Part shown: piece by piece, positions 1 through 6,724 of the stretch | How the letters are laid out: each line of letters begins with the position of its first letter | How positions within the stretch are numbered: the stretch's first letter is position 1 | Assembly: GCA_021157805.1 (NCBI GenBank) | Contig: JAGGVW010000064.1 | Coordinates: 1-6,746, forward strand | From: a bacterium | Lineage (GTDB): Bacteria; Ratteibacteria; UBA8468; B48-G9; JAFGKM01 | Direction of reading: 5' to 3' | Length of the DNA: 6,746 nt | Notes under the pieces: model-generated | What the model saw: only the letters and a program-made list of their open reading frames with translations | Told to the model about the DNA's origin: nothing | Databases searched by the model: none | Translations under genes and position numbers: made by a program

Positions 1-2
1 AT

Positions 3-869
3 TCAAAAGTTAATAAAAGGAGTTGGGAAAGAGACCAGTTAAGTATAACTCATCTAAATAAGTTTTTTGGAAACAATTATATTTACGAGATTAAAGAAAA
101 AGAGGTTGAAGAGTACAAAAAAATACGATTAGAGAAAGGAATAAAACATTCTACATTAAATAGAGAACTTGCTTGTTTAAAAACAATTTTAAATAAGGCA
201 AAAGAATGGGGATATATTGAGGAAGTTCCCAAAATAAAGTTATTTAAAGAGAATAACAAAAGGGTAAGATATTTAACCGATGATGAAGAGAAAAAATTAA
301 TTAAGATATCCCCTGAACCGTTAAAAAGTATAATACTTGTTGCTTTAAATACAGGAATGAGAAGAGGGGAAATCTTGAATTTAAAATGGAGGGATATTGA
401 CATAAAAGAGGGTATAATTATAGTTCAGGATAGTAAAAGTAAAGAAAAAAGGATAATTCCAATGAATGAGATGGTTAAAAATGTTTTTCTAAATCTACTT
501 TCTATTGGTGGGAAAGAATATATTTTTGAAAATAAAAATGGTGAAAAATATGGAGAAGATTATATTACTCATTGGTTTAATAGAATTGTTAAAAAAGCAG
601 GTATAAAGGATTTTAGATTTCACGATTTAAGACATACTTTTGCTTCAAGATTGGTTATGGCAGGTGTGAGTTTGAAAACAGTTCAGGAATTACTTGGACA
701 TAAAACATTTACTATGGTTTTAAGATATGCTCATTTGTCTCCAGAGGTCAAGAAGCAGGCAGTGGAAATTTTGAATAAAAATGGCACAAATATGACACAA
801 GAAAAATTTGAAAGTTTGGATTATCCCTTTCAAGTTATTGAAAATAAAAAAGATGGAGGGTTAGCCTAA
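3..869 (+). CDS. Tyrosine recombinase / phage-type integrase, N-terminus cut off by window edge
   Basis: This is a site-specific DNA recombinase that would cut and rejoin DNA through a covalent 3'-phosphotyrosine. The frame is open from the first full codon at base 3 with no start codon in the expected place, so the gene begins left of the window; the ATG at 357 lies inside the catalytic domain and is not the start. There are 288 visible residues, numbered from base 3. About 1-75 is the helical core-binding (SAM-like) domain ending in 'TLNRELACLKTIL'; from about 90 comes the catalytic domain. Active-site residues are all visible: Arg120 (TGMRRGE), Lys145 (SKSKEKR beta-hairpin), His207 and Arg210 (HDLRH), His233 (LLGHK) and the nucleophile Tyr242 (RYAHL). 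Relatives of this type have roughly 350-400 residues, so perhaps 60-100 are missing. A 46-residue tail follows the tyrosine. Its last four codons (GGLA) and TAA stop are tRNA-Ser sequence. The gene is more AT-rich than the large gene to the right. I am sure of the family; target and element type are inferred. Confidence 0.95.
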   Translation, partial: SKVNKRSWERDQLSITHLNKFFGNNYIYEIKEKEVEEYKKIRLEKGIKHSTLNRELACLKTILNKAKEWGYIEEVPKIKLFKENNKRVRYLTDDEEKKLIKISPEPLKSIILVALNTGMRRGEILNLKWRDIDIKEGIIIVQDSKSKEKRIIPMNEMVKNVFLNLLSIGGKEYIFENKNGEKYGEDYITHWFNRIVKKAGIKDFRFHDLRHTFASRLVMAGVSLKTVQELLGHKTFTMVLRYAHLSPEVKKQAVEILNKNGTNMTQEKFESLDYPFQVIENKKDGGLA

Positions 870-940
870 CTGGTAAGGCAGCGGATTTGAAATCCGCCGT
901 CCGCAAGGACATGGGGGTTCGAGTCCCTCACCCTCCGCCA
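855..940 (+). tRNA. tRNA-Ser (anticodon UGA), CCA encoded
   Basis: The tRNA folds by eye into a complete class II cloverleaf. The acceptor stem is 855-861 with 930-936 (7 pairs). T8 and A9 follow, then a D-stem 864-866 with 877-879 around a loop containing the conserved GG. The anticodon stem is 881-885 with 893-897, enclosing loop TTTGAAA with anticodon TGA at 888-890, which reads UCN serine codons. The long variable arm (stem 899-902 with 907-910, loop GCAA) is the hallmark of Ser/Leu/Tyr tRNAs, and discriminator G at 937 agrees with serine. The T-stem 913-917 with 925-929 has one G-U pair and loop TTCGAGT; CCA is encoded at 938-940. The 7-pair acceptor and TGA anticodon exclude selenocysteine tRNA. 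The first 15 bases are also the 3' end of the integrase gene. I see no convincing -35/-10 pair just upstream, so the promoter lies inside the integrase gene or transcription is shared with it. Confidence 0.97.
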
Positions 941-951
941 AAAGGTAACAT

Positions 952-972
952 ACATATCTGATGTCATTTTTT
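952..972 (+). terminator. Possible weak terminator after the tRNA
   Basis: A short hairpin (ACAT at 952-955, five-base loop, ATGT at 961-964) is followed two bases later by six T at 967-972. The stem is only four AT-rich pairs, so it is poor as an intrinsic terminator. It is listed because it is the only candidate in the 43-base gap between the end of the tRNA and the stop codon of the convergent gene. Without termination here, tRNA transcripts would run antisense into the large gene. Confidence 0.2.
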
Positions 973-983
973 GTTTGAAATAT

Positions 984-3900
984 TTATTTATTCCATCTGA
1001 ATGTATTCTCGTCAAACTTAAACCTAAATTTGATATAAGGACCTTTACCAGTATAATAATCACCTGTTAAATCTTCGTCAAACTTATCGAACGAATATCC
1101 CACGCTTAACCATAAATTTTTGATTATTCTCATACCCATTTCTATTGAACCACCATGGCTATAACTGTTAACATTATGAGAATTAAGTATTCTGTACTCG
1201 ATACCCAAATCAAATCTTTCTGTAATATCCCAAAGAAATCTTGTTGAAATTAAATCAGTAAAGGAATCCAAATTACTTTCATTTGCATATTTACAGGCAT
1301 ATTTACCTCTAACTCGGATATGGGGATTTATCTCTTGAATTCCTTCAACTGAAAAGATGTATTTCTTATCGTTATAATTTGATTCTGGAATACTGTTTTT
1401 ATCCCGTTTGTATTCAAATTTTGCCAACGCGTTAAACCTGTCATTATTTATAGGTCTGTATGCCAGACCTAAAAGAGTGCTGCATGTTTTTCTTTCTCCT
1501 ACATTCTGAAAATCATCATTGAAAAATCTCTGTCTGAAAAGTAATGAGTAATCCGCATTTAACTTCCGTGCTGCACCTAACTCAGCCAGATAAGAATTTT
1601 CGTCACTTACATTCCGGTATTCCATTCTGGTAGTCAATTTAAAATCATCACGAAGTAAATATTCCAAGCCAGTTGCAACACTGAAACCGTCAGGCTGTGA
1701 ATCTCTTTCATTTCCGGTTAAAGTACTTAAATTCTCAATACTGAAATTTCCTGTGATATTTTCTCCCAGCATAAACTTATTTCTTAACCCCAGAATTTGC
1801 TGGTTTCTTTTACCGTCTGCGCCATCCTCTAAATCGTATTCACTATAAACAACTGTATTTCTATTTATATCTGATTCTGCTCCAACAACGGTGCGCATTT
1901 CAGAACGGGTATCGTATTTACCATATTCTTGCTTTACATAGATACGCGTATGTTCATCATAATTATATTTAAAACCTGCCTGACTCAGATTATATTCGTT
2001 TTTCAGTATATCCTGCCGGTGTGAAATAATAACAGATAAATCTTTTCCGAGATTTCTTTCATATCCTATTTTAAAAGATGTTGTATTATCGGCCGTTTCC
2101 TCACTGATATCAAAAGGTTCTCTGGAACCCGATTGTATAACCGGAACATACTTATCGTTGGATTCTTCATGAAAAAGGCCGAAAGTCCATTTGGATTTTG
2201 TGAAATTTTTTATATAATCAATAGATGCGAGAGTGTGGGTTGAATTGTTAAGTTTATCTTTCTCATTTAAGCAAGAACTTTTAATCCTTGTGTTCTTATC
2301 AAGAATAAAGGTAAGTTCTCCTCCGAACCTTTCGCTACCACGAAAAACATCAACTGCTGAAAGGTTTTTGAAATACTTGCCGGTATTTTGATAATAAAAA
2401 AGCCATTTTACATTATCCGATGGTTCTCCAGAATATTCGACTAACCAACCATTATCATCCTGTGGAGTAAGTATACCACCTGTATCAAATAACCCGCTTG
2501 TTGTGGCATATTCGACTTTTAATTTACTTTGTAGGGGAAGAGATAACTTTAAGTCAAAACCAGTTAGTTGATAATCATGTATGGCTTGTTGTTGGTGAAT
2601 TTTTGTAAAGCCCATTTCTAACCAACGAACAGGTTTTAAAGTACCTCGAGCCCCATAAATACTGTATTTTTTATCAAGGTTTTCGCTTTCATAAGTGACA
2701 ATGATATAAACAGGGTTGTATTCCTGGTTATAGGAAGGTATCGCCTCTTTAAAAAGGATTGTACCAAGGTCATAATCTATAAAATAATCACTGTTCCTTA
2801 TTTGATAATCCCTGTTTAAAACTCTCTGAGGATTATTTTTATCTCTTACCTCAATTACAATTCTTTCACTGCCTCTTACAACAGGAGTTTCACTTAGATA
2901 ATAATAGCCAGAAATACCTTTTCCTCTTAAAGTATCCACTACTTGAGTTCTGTCAGTATGAGCAAAGAAAGTTTTCAGAGAAAATTTGTTGCTATTCAGT
3001 TCAGATTTAAATCCGTTGAAACTACGCATAAAAGCAGATAATCTTGTTTCGTTAAAATCAGTATGGTAATCTCCATACATAGCGTAAGAATTTCCTTTAT
3101 CGATTCTAACATATATTTTACTCTGGGAAACTGCTTCATATCCAACTTCACTTTCATCTCCATAAATAGGATATTTTTCTTCCGATTCGACATTTGTATC
3201 ATTTTCTCTAAATAAATCGTCTCTGTCCTTTCGGGAATCATAAGAAGCAGTGAGTAAAATGTCTTTACCCACCTTCCCTTTCATAAAAAAAGCTCCTCTG
3301 CCTCCGGAATAAAATCCATCTTTTAGCCAGTTATTTTCTGAGTATTCGTCATTTCCTTCTGATGAACCAGAACCCAGCACAAGTTCTCCCATACCCACAA
3401 TAAACATATCACGCAGATGAGGAGTAAAATCTATAAGAAGAGTTTTTTCTATATCGTCACATTGTAAAGTTATTTCTGCTTCACCGGGCTGCCATGCTGA
3501 TTTTATTTTTAAATTTGCTACACCGTTTCTGTACAGTATCTGCAATCCTGGAGAAGTTTTATCAACATCTTCATTTACAGAAGTAATTTCATTTAAGAAA
3601 ACAGTTATCAGATGTTTATCCGTAATATGCTTATTGTTTTTATCCCATAAAGTTATTTTAATCTCAGTAACTATCTGTCCATCAGCAGGAAGAGTATATT
3701 TTTCTTTTTCTGTTTTTATTGCTGCTGGCTTACCCACACAATAAACCTTTATTTCTTTTTTATCCCGTATGTTGCCAAATCTATCCTTAATTTTAGCAAC
3801 GATAGTGTTTTCTTCTCCTGAATTTAGTTTAATACTCACATATTGGTAAATAGCAACTTTATTTCTGGTATTGACTGTTTTCTTACCTATTCGGGATGAA

Positions 3901-6713
3901 TCTATTTCTTTTCCGTTGACAAATAGCATCAATTCAGTTGACGAAGAACATTTAACTAAAATATCAGTATTTGCTTTCCTGATTATGTCACAGTTTTTCA
4001 AGTTGAGTATTTCCAATTCCGGGGTCATCTCCAGAATTTTCTTTTCCAGAGATATTTCTTCTGCGGTTTTTAAATTTTCTTTACTTTCGCCAGTGAGATA
4101 TTCAAAAGGAAGTTTTGCTTCTTCTGAATTATTTTTACTGTAAGAGTTACTATACTCTAAAGTTTTCTTTTCCTCTACTACAGCGAAATTGGCTTTGAAA
4201 AGACCGCCCTGTTTTACATCTACAAACTGAGAATCGTTACTTCCCATAAATCTATTATTTACTGGAACCGGTTTTAATCTTTCAGGTAAGCTCGTTTTAT
4301 CCAATCTTAAAACATGTGTGCCTGCCTTTACACCAGGTATAGAAAATTTCCCTTTTTCATCAGTAACTACTCGGGTACCATCTTCCATATAGATAACAAC
4401 ATTGGGCACACCTTTTTCTAAAAAAGTTCTATCTTCTGTATTTTCAGGGCTATTTTGAATTCCATCTCTGTTTATATCTACAAACACCTTACCTATAATA
4501 GTCCCCTTGGTAGTGAAAACTCCTTCGTTGATATCTACAGTTGCACTGGCTTCATTGGATGTTATGGTTCTACCCAGATTAACCCCTTCAGCCACTGCTG
4601 TATTTTTACCATCACCTTTATGGCTTTTAGAACCAACTACAGCAGCATAAGTAAGTTTCTTACTTTCCCCATTGTTAAGGGCTCCTATCTTCCAGATAAG
4701 TTCTCCAGGAGAAAAACTAACCGGGCCGCTAATTTTCACTCCATCAAGTAAACTTGAACCCTCTTTGTATATTATCCCAATGGGCATAATGTCTATTATC
4801 CTGATATTTTCTATTGGAGCAACACCCGTATTTTCCACATTAATTTCATAGCGTATAAGGTCGCCTATGGAAACACTGTTTTTATTGACAGTTTTAGTTA
4901 TCTGCAGACCAAGTTGAGAAACCGGTACTGGGTCAAGAGGTATATTATTCAGAACAATATTGCCTTTTGCACCTGGTTGGTAACGAATCTTAAAAGAGTA
5001 TCGGTAAGTTAACCCTGCATCTCCAGCAACATTGAAAGGAGGCATACTATTATCATCCACTCTTGATGTTCCAGCAGTAGGTGCGACTATTTCTCCATTA
5101 GAGTTTATATCTACATAACCGGCACCTCCGGTGTCAGGACCTGAAACAGGAGGATGTGAGGTGGAAAGAATATAACTGGATGGAGGTACTACTTCCAAAT
5201 GGTACAGGTTACCTCCTGTGGGAATAGCACCTGGAGTGAAAATGAAAGAGTAATATCCACTGCTATTTGTAATAACAGGATTATCACCCTGAAGAGCAGA
5301 ATTAGGCACAGGTTGTCCTGTTGTATCATCTATCAGAGTTATTATTACTCCCGAAACGGGCTGTCCTGTGAAAGAGTTATAGACATAACCGCTGGGATCA
5401 ACACAAGCAAGATCTTTATCTACTCCGAAAGTTCTGTCATTGTAGATAGCGGTTATCCTGTCACCAAAAGTTAAAGTAAGTATACCATCTCCATGTATCG
5501 AAGAACCTGTATTACTGGAAATACATTTTCTGAATATTCCTGTATTTATTCCTGTTTCAGTCAGATGGACAACTTCTCTGTCTCTGCTGCTTTCCACAAG
5601 TACACTCACTGTATCAGGAGAATCTGGATTGATGTTTTCATCGGGGTCGATTACCTGAAGACATATACCGTCACCCACTGTAAAACTGCAAGTTTCATTC
5701 CACACTGAATTGAAAAATTTTACCTGCCCGGGTGTTTCTTCCGTAATATATGTAAATACTTCCTGAGAGTTGACAACGCCGGCAGTGGATTTAATAACGG
5801 CTATATTTGATATAAATTCTCCAGGGGAAGTAAGAGAGGAAACCTTTACTTTAAAAGATACTTCTCCTTCTGAACCAGCAGGGAGAATTCCTATATTCCA
5901 CTTTAATGTGCGTCCGTTAAGAATTCCTCCATTGGTTGCCGAACCTGATACATAAGAAGTACCTTGGGGTAATTGGTCTGTAATATTCACATTTTCGGCT
6001 TGGACATTACCCACATTTTTGTAACTAATGGTATAGGTTATTATACCTCCCGGTGCTACTGCTAAAGGATTACATTTTTTTATGATTTGTAAGTTGGCGT
6101 TTTCACCTACAGGAGTTGAAATTTCATCTGTTGCGATTAAACCCTCTACACAAGTAATAGATACCGAATTGATGATAAGAGTTCCTTCTTTAATAACATC
6201 TTGAGAACCTTCCGGATAATCATCAGGAGTTTTAACTTTTCCTTGAATAGTAACCGAACCAGATTTCCCTGGAGCAAGTGTGCCTATTTTCCAGGTAATA
6301 GTATTATTTTGCTGGTCATAAACACCTGCATGGGAAGCATCTGAAAATTCCACATAATTAGAAAGATTATCCGTTATTTCTACACCTGTAGCATATGCAT
6401 TGCCGGTATTGGCATACATTATTGTATATACAATATTAGCACCTATGTTAACAGGATTGGAAGAAACAAGTGTGGTAATTTCCAGATGAGGGCATTCTCC
6501 AACAAAATTCTCTACCGTAGCAGTTAAACAACCCATTTTGTTACCACTACCGTCTTTATAAGTAACTAAGGCGGTGTTTATAATAGAAGTGCCGGGAGGG
6601 GGTGATATCGCATAACTTTGCGGAACAAATAAAACTACTGCAAGAAGACACGCGACTAACCCCACTCCTTTTCTTTTATTTACAATCGCTTTTTTAAACA
6701 CCCCTTTTATCAT
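984..6713 (-). CDS. Secreted multi-domain DUF11/SdrD-B repeat protein with C-terminal outer-membrane beta-barrel
   Basis: This 1909-residue protein is predicted to be exported by Sec and inserted in the outer membrane by a large C-terminal barrel. Domain order by eye: signal peptide 1-35; a short strand region with 'GTSIINTALVTYKD' (36-72), typical of the start of DUF11 proteins; DUF11-type repeats at about 76-160 and 206-292; an Ig-like domain 328-426; a carboxypeptidase-regulatory-like module 438-520; DUF11 repeat 602-692; an SdrD/Cna-B-like module 738-846; a charged, probably helical linker 847-905; an Ig-like domain 906-994; a Big_1/invasin-like domain 998-1097; a conserved pre-barrel region 1101-1342 with 'YPIYGDES' and 'AMYGDYHTDF'; and many amphipathic strands to the end. 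The layout and the YPIYGD region resemble large 'DUF11 domain-containing' surface proteins of diderm bacteria, recalled from family knowledge and not searched. None has an established role that I can assign; adhesion or a cell-surface layer is a guess. The ATG at 6713 is supported by the signal peptide right after it and by a Shine-Dalgarno-like site. The gene is unbroken and convergent with the tRNA. Confidence 0.93.
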   Translation of the reverse strand: MIKGVFKKAIVNKRKGVGLVACLLAVVLFVPQSYAISPPPGTSIINTALVTYKDGSGNKMGCLTATVENFVGECPHLEITTLVSSNPVNIGANIVYTIMYANTGNAYATGVEITDNLSNYVEFSDASHAGVYDQQNNTITWKIGTLAPGKSGSVTIQGKVKTPDDYPEGSQDVIKEGTLIINSVSITCVEGLIATDEISTPVGENANLQIIKKCNPLAVAPGGIITYTISYKNVGNVQAENVNITDQLPQGTSYVSGSATNGGILNGRTLKWNIGILPAGSEGEVSFKVKVSSLTSPGEFISNIAVIKSTAGVVNSQEVFTYITEETPGQVKFFNSVWNETCSFTVGDGICLQVIDPDENINPDSPDTVSVLVESSRDREVVHLTETGINTGIFRKCISSNTGSSIHGDGILTLTFGDRITAIYNDRTFGVDKDLACVDPSGYVYNSFTGQPVSGVIITLIDDTTGQPVPNSALQGDNPVITNSSGYYSFIFTPGAIPTGGNLYHLEVVPPSSYILSTSHPPVSGPDTGGAGYVDINSNGEIVAPTAGTSRVDDNSMPPFNVAGDAGLTYRYSFKIRYQPGAKGNIVLNNIPLDPVPVSQLGLQITKTVNKNSVSIGDLIRYEINVENTGVAPIENIRIIDIMPIGIIYKEGSSLLDGVKISGPVSFSPGELIWKIGALNNGESKKLTYAAVVGSKSHKGDGKNTAVAEGVNLGRTITSNEASATVDINEGVFTTKGTIIGKVFVDINRDGIQNSPENTEDRTFLEKGVPNVVIYMEDGTRVVTDEKGKFSIPGVKAGTHVLRLDKTSLPERLKPVPVNNRFMGSNDSQFVDVKQGGLFKANFAVVEEKKTLEYSNSYSKNNSEEAKLPFEYLTGESKENLKTAEEISLEKKILEMTPELEILNLKNCDIIRKANTDILVKCSSSTELMLFVNGKEIDSSRIGKKTVNTRNKVAIYQYVSIKLNSGEENTIVAKIKDRFGNIRDKKEIKVYCVGKPAAIKTEKEKYTLPADGQIVTEIKITLWDKNNKHITDKHLITVFLNEITSVNEDVDKTSPGLQILYRNGVANLKIKSAWQPGEAEITLQCDDIEKTLLIDFTPHLRDMFIVGMGELVLGSGSSEGNDEYSENNWLKDGFYSGGRGAFFMKGKVGKDILLTASYDSRKDRDDLFRENDTNVESEEKYPIYGDESEVGYEAVSQSKIYVRIDKGNSYAMYGDYHTDFNETRLSAFMRSFNGFKSELNSNKFSLKTFFAHTDRTQVVDTLRGKGISGYYYLSETPVVRGSERIVIEVRDKNNPQRVLNRDYQIRNSDYFIDYDLGTILFKEAIPSYNQEYNPVYIIVTYESENLDKKYSIYGARGTLKPVRWLEMGFTKIHQQQAIHDYQLTGFDLKLSLPLQSKLKVEYATTSGLFDTGGILTPQDDNGWLVEYSGEPSDNVKWLFYYQNTGKYFKNLSAVDVFRGSERFGGELTFILDKNTRIKSSCLNEKDKLNNSTHTLASIDYIKNFTKSKWTFGLFHEESNDKYVPVIQSGSREPFDISEETADNTTSFKIGYERNLGKDLSVIISHRQDILKNEYNLSQAGFKYNYDEHTRIYVKQEYGKYDTRSEMRTVVGAESDINRNTVVYSEYDLEDGADGKRNQQILGLRNKFMLGENITGNFSIENLSTLTGNERDSQPDGFSVATGLEYLLRDDFKLTTRMEYRNVSDENSYLAELGAARKLNADYSLLFRQRFFNDDFQNVGERKTCSTLLGLAYRPINNDRFNALAKFEYKRDKNSIPESNYNDKKYIFSVEGIQEINPHIRVRGKYACKYANESNLDSFTDLISTRFLWDITERFDLGIEYRILNSHNVNSYSHGGSIEMGMRIIKNLWLSVGYSFDKFDEDLTGDYYTGKGPYIKFRFKFDENTFRWNK
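987..3413 (-). other. Conserved pre-barrel region and C-terminal outer-membrane beta-barrel
   Basis: Residues 1101-1909. The first part (about 1101-1342) contains 'AFFMKGKVGKDILLTASYDS', 'YPIYGDES', 'AMYGDYHTDF' and a small sandwich-like segment around 'GSERIVIEVRDKN' to 'DYDLGTILFKEAIPS'. From about 1345 onward the sequence is a long series of 8-12 residue stretches with alternating hydrophobic and polar residues, many ending in Tyr, Phe or Trp and separated by charged loops, as in outer-membrane barrels. The last strand (YIKFRFKF) resembles a beta-signal but is followed by nine further residues ending FRWNK. I count by eye close to 30 candidate strands; the number is uncertain. Confidence 0.78.
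3423..3722 (-). other. Big_1/invasin-like Ig domain before the barrel
   Basis: Residues 998-1097 contain 'YTLPADGQIVTEIKITLWD' followed by 'GVANLKIKSAWQPGEAEIT', the pattern of bacterial Ig-like domain 1 (intimin/invasin). An additional Ig-like domain (906-994, 'LMLFVNGKEIDSSRIGKK') precedes it. The placement directly before the barrel suggests a rigid connector. Confidence 0.65.
4176..4502 (-). other. SdrD/Cna-B-like module with EF-hand-like loop
   Basis: Residues 738-846 begin 'GKVFVDINRDGIQN', continue with 'GVPNVVIYMEDGTRVVTDE' and 'GKFSIPGVKAGTHVLRLD', the usual layout of SdrD B-like and Cna B-like modules. The loop at 746-757 has D, N, D, G and E at EF-hand positions 1, 3, 5, 6 and 12, so calcium binding is plausible, as in Sdr B repeats. 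Confidence 0.78.
4638..4910 (-). repeat. DUF11-type repeat 3
   Basis: Residues 602-692 contain 'RYEINVENTGVAPIENI', 'IDIMPIGIIYKEGSSLLDG' and 'LIWKIGALNNGESKKLTY'. This repeat is separated from the first two by about 310 residues of other modules, so the repeats are not a simple tandem array. Confidence 0.85.
5838..6098 (-). repeat. DUF11-type repeat 2
   Basis: Residues 206-292 are the best DUF11 match in the protein: 'TYTISYKNVGNVQAENV', 'ITDQLPQGTSYVSGSA' and 'LKWNIGILPAGSEGEV' follow in the family order. Confidence 0.88.
6234..6488 (-). repeat. DUF11-type repeat 1
   Basis: Residues 76-160 carry the DUF11 pattern: a 'VYTIMYANTGNA' strand pair, then 'VEITDNL', a 'TITWKIGTLAPGKSG' segment and a final strand. 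These are Ig-like beta modules that act as surface stalks. The match to repeats 2 and 3 is at protein level; the DNA copies have diverged. Confidence 0.85.
6609..6713 (-). other. Sec signal peptide coding segment of the large surface protein
   Basis: Residues 1-35 have a basic n-region (KGVFKKAIVNKRK), a hydrophobic core at about 16-30 and a c-region ending SYA before Ile36, a good signal peptidase I site with small residues at -3 and -1. This fixes the start codon and shows the protein leaves the cytoplasm. Confidence 0.88.
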
Positions 6714-6717
6714 TTAT

Positions 6718-6724
6718 CTTCCCT
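6718..6724 (-). promoter_or_regulatory. Shine-Dalgarno-like site of the large surface-protein gene
   Basis: Read on the - strand, AGGGAAG lies four bases before the ATG (six bases from the end of its AGGGA core). It is a moderate ribosome binding site that supports this start. The rest of the 33 bases to the window edge shows no clear promoter. Confidence 0.5.

Noticed and set aside
808..840. Possible tRNA promoter (TTGAAA at 808-813 and TTATTG at 835-840)
   Set aside because: Spacing is 21 bases and the -10 match is poor; the AT-rich sequence gives such matches by chance.
357..869. Integrase starting at the ATG at 357
   Set aside because: That ATG is the Met just before the catalytic Arg in TGMRRGE. 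The frame is open and homologous to the core-binding domain back to base 3, so the gene is not truncated here.
855..940. Selenocysteine tRNA
   Set aside because: The anticodon is TGA, not TCA, and the acceptor stem has 7 pairs rather than the 8 of bacterial tRNA-Sec; the short variable-arm stem fits tRNA-Ser.
866..1063. Short minus-strand reading frame whose end reads RRVRDSNPHVLADGGFQIRC
   Set aside because: This is the antisense translation of the tRNA-Ser gene plus the 3' end of the large gene in another frame. 'RxRDSNP'-type peptides are a well-known false annotation arising from tRNA-Ser antisense reads.
3871..5955. Several plus-strand frames of 61-98 codons opposite the large gene
   Set aside because: They lie antisense within an unbroken 1909-codon gene with clear domain homology, have no visible ribosome sites of note and show low-complexity or unrecognisable products.
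6642..6659. Lipobox-like LVAC (residues 19-22) suggesting a lipoprotein
   Set aside because: Only a few hydrophobic residues precede the Cys and the hydrophobic core continues for eight residues after it, so the signal peptidase I site after SYA (35) fits much better.
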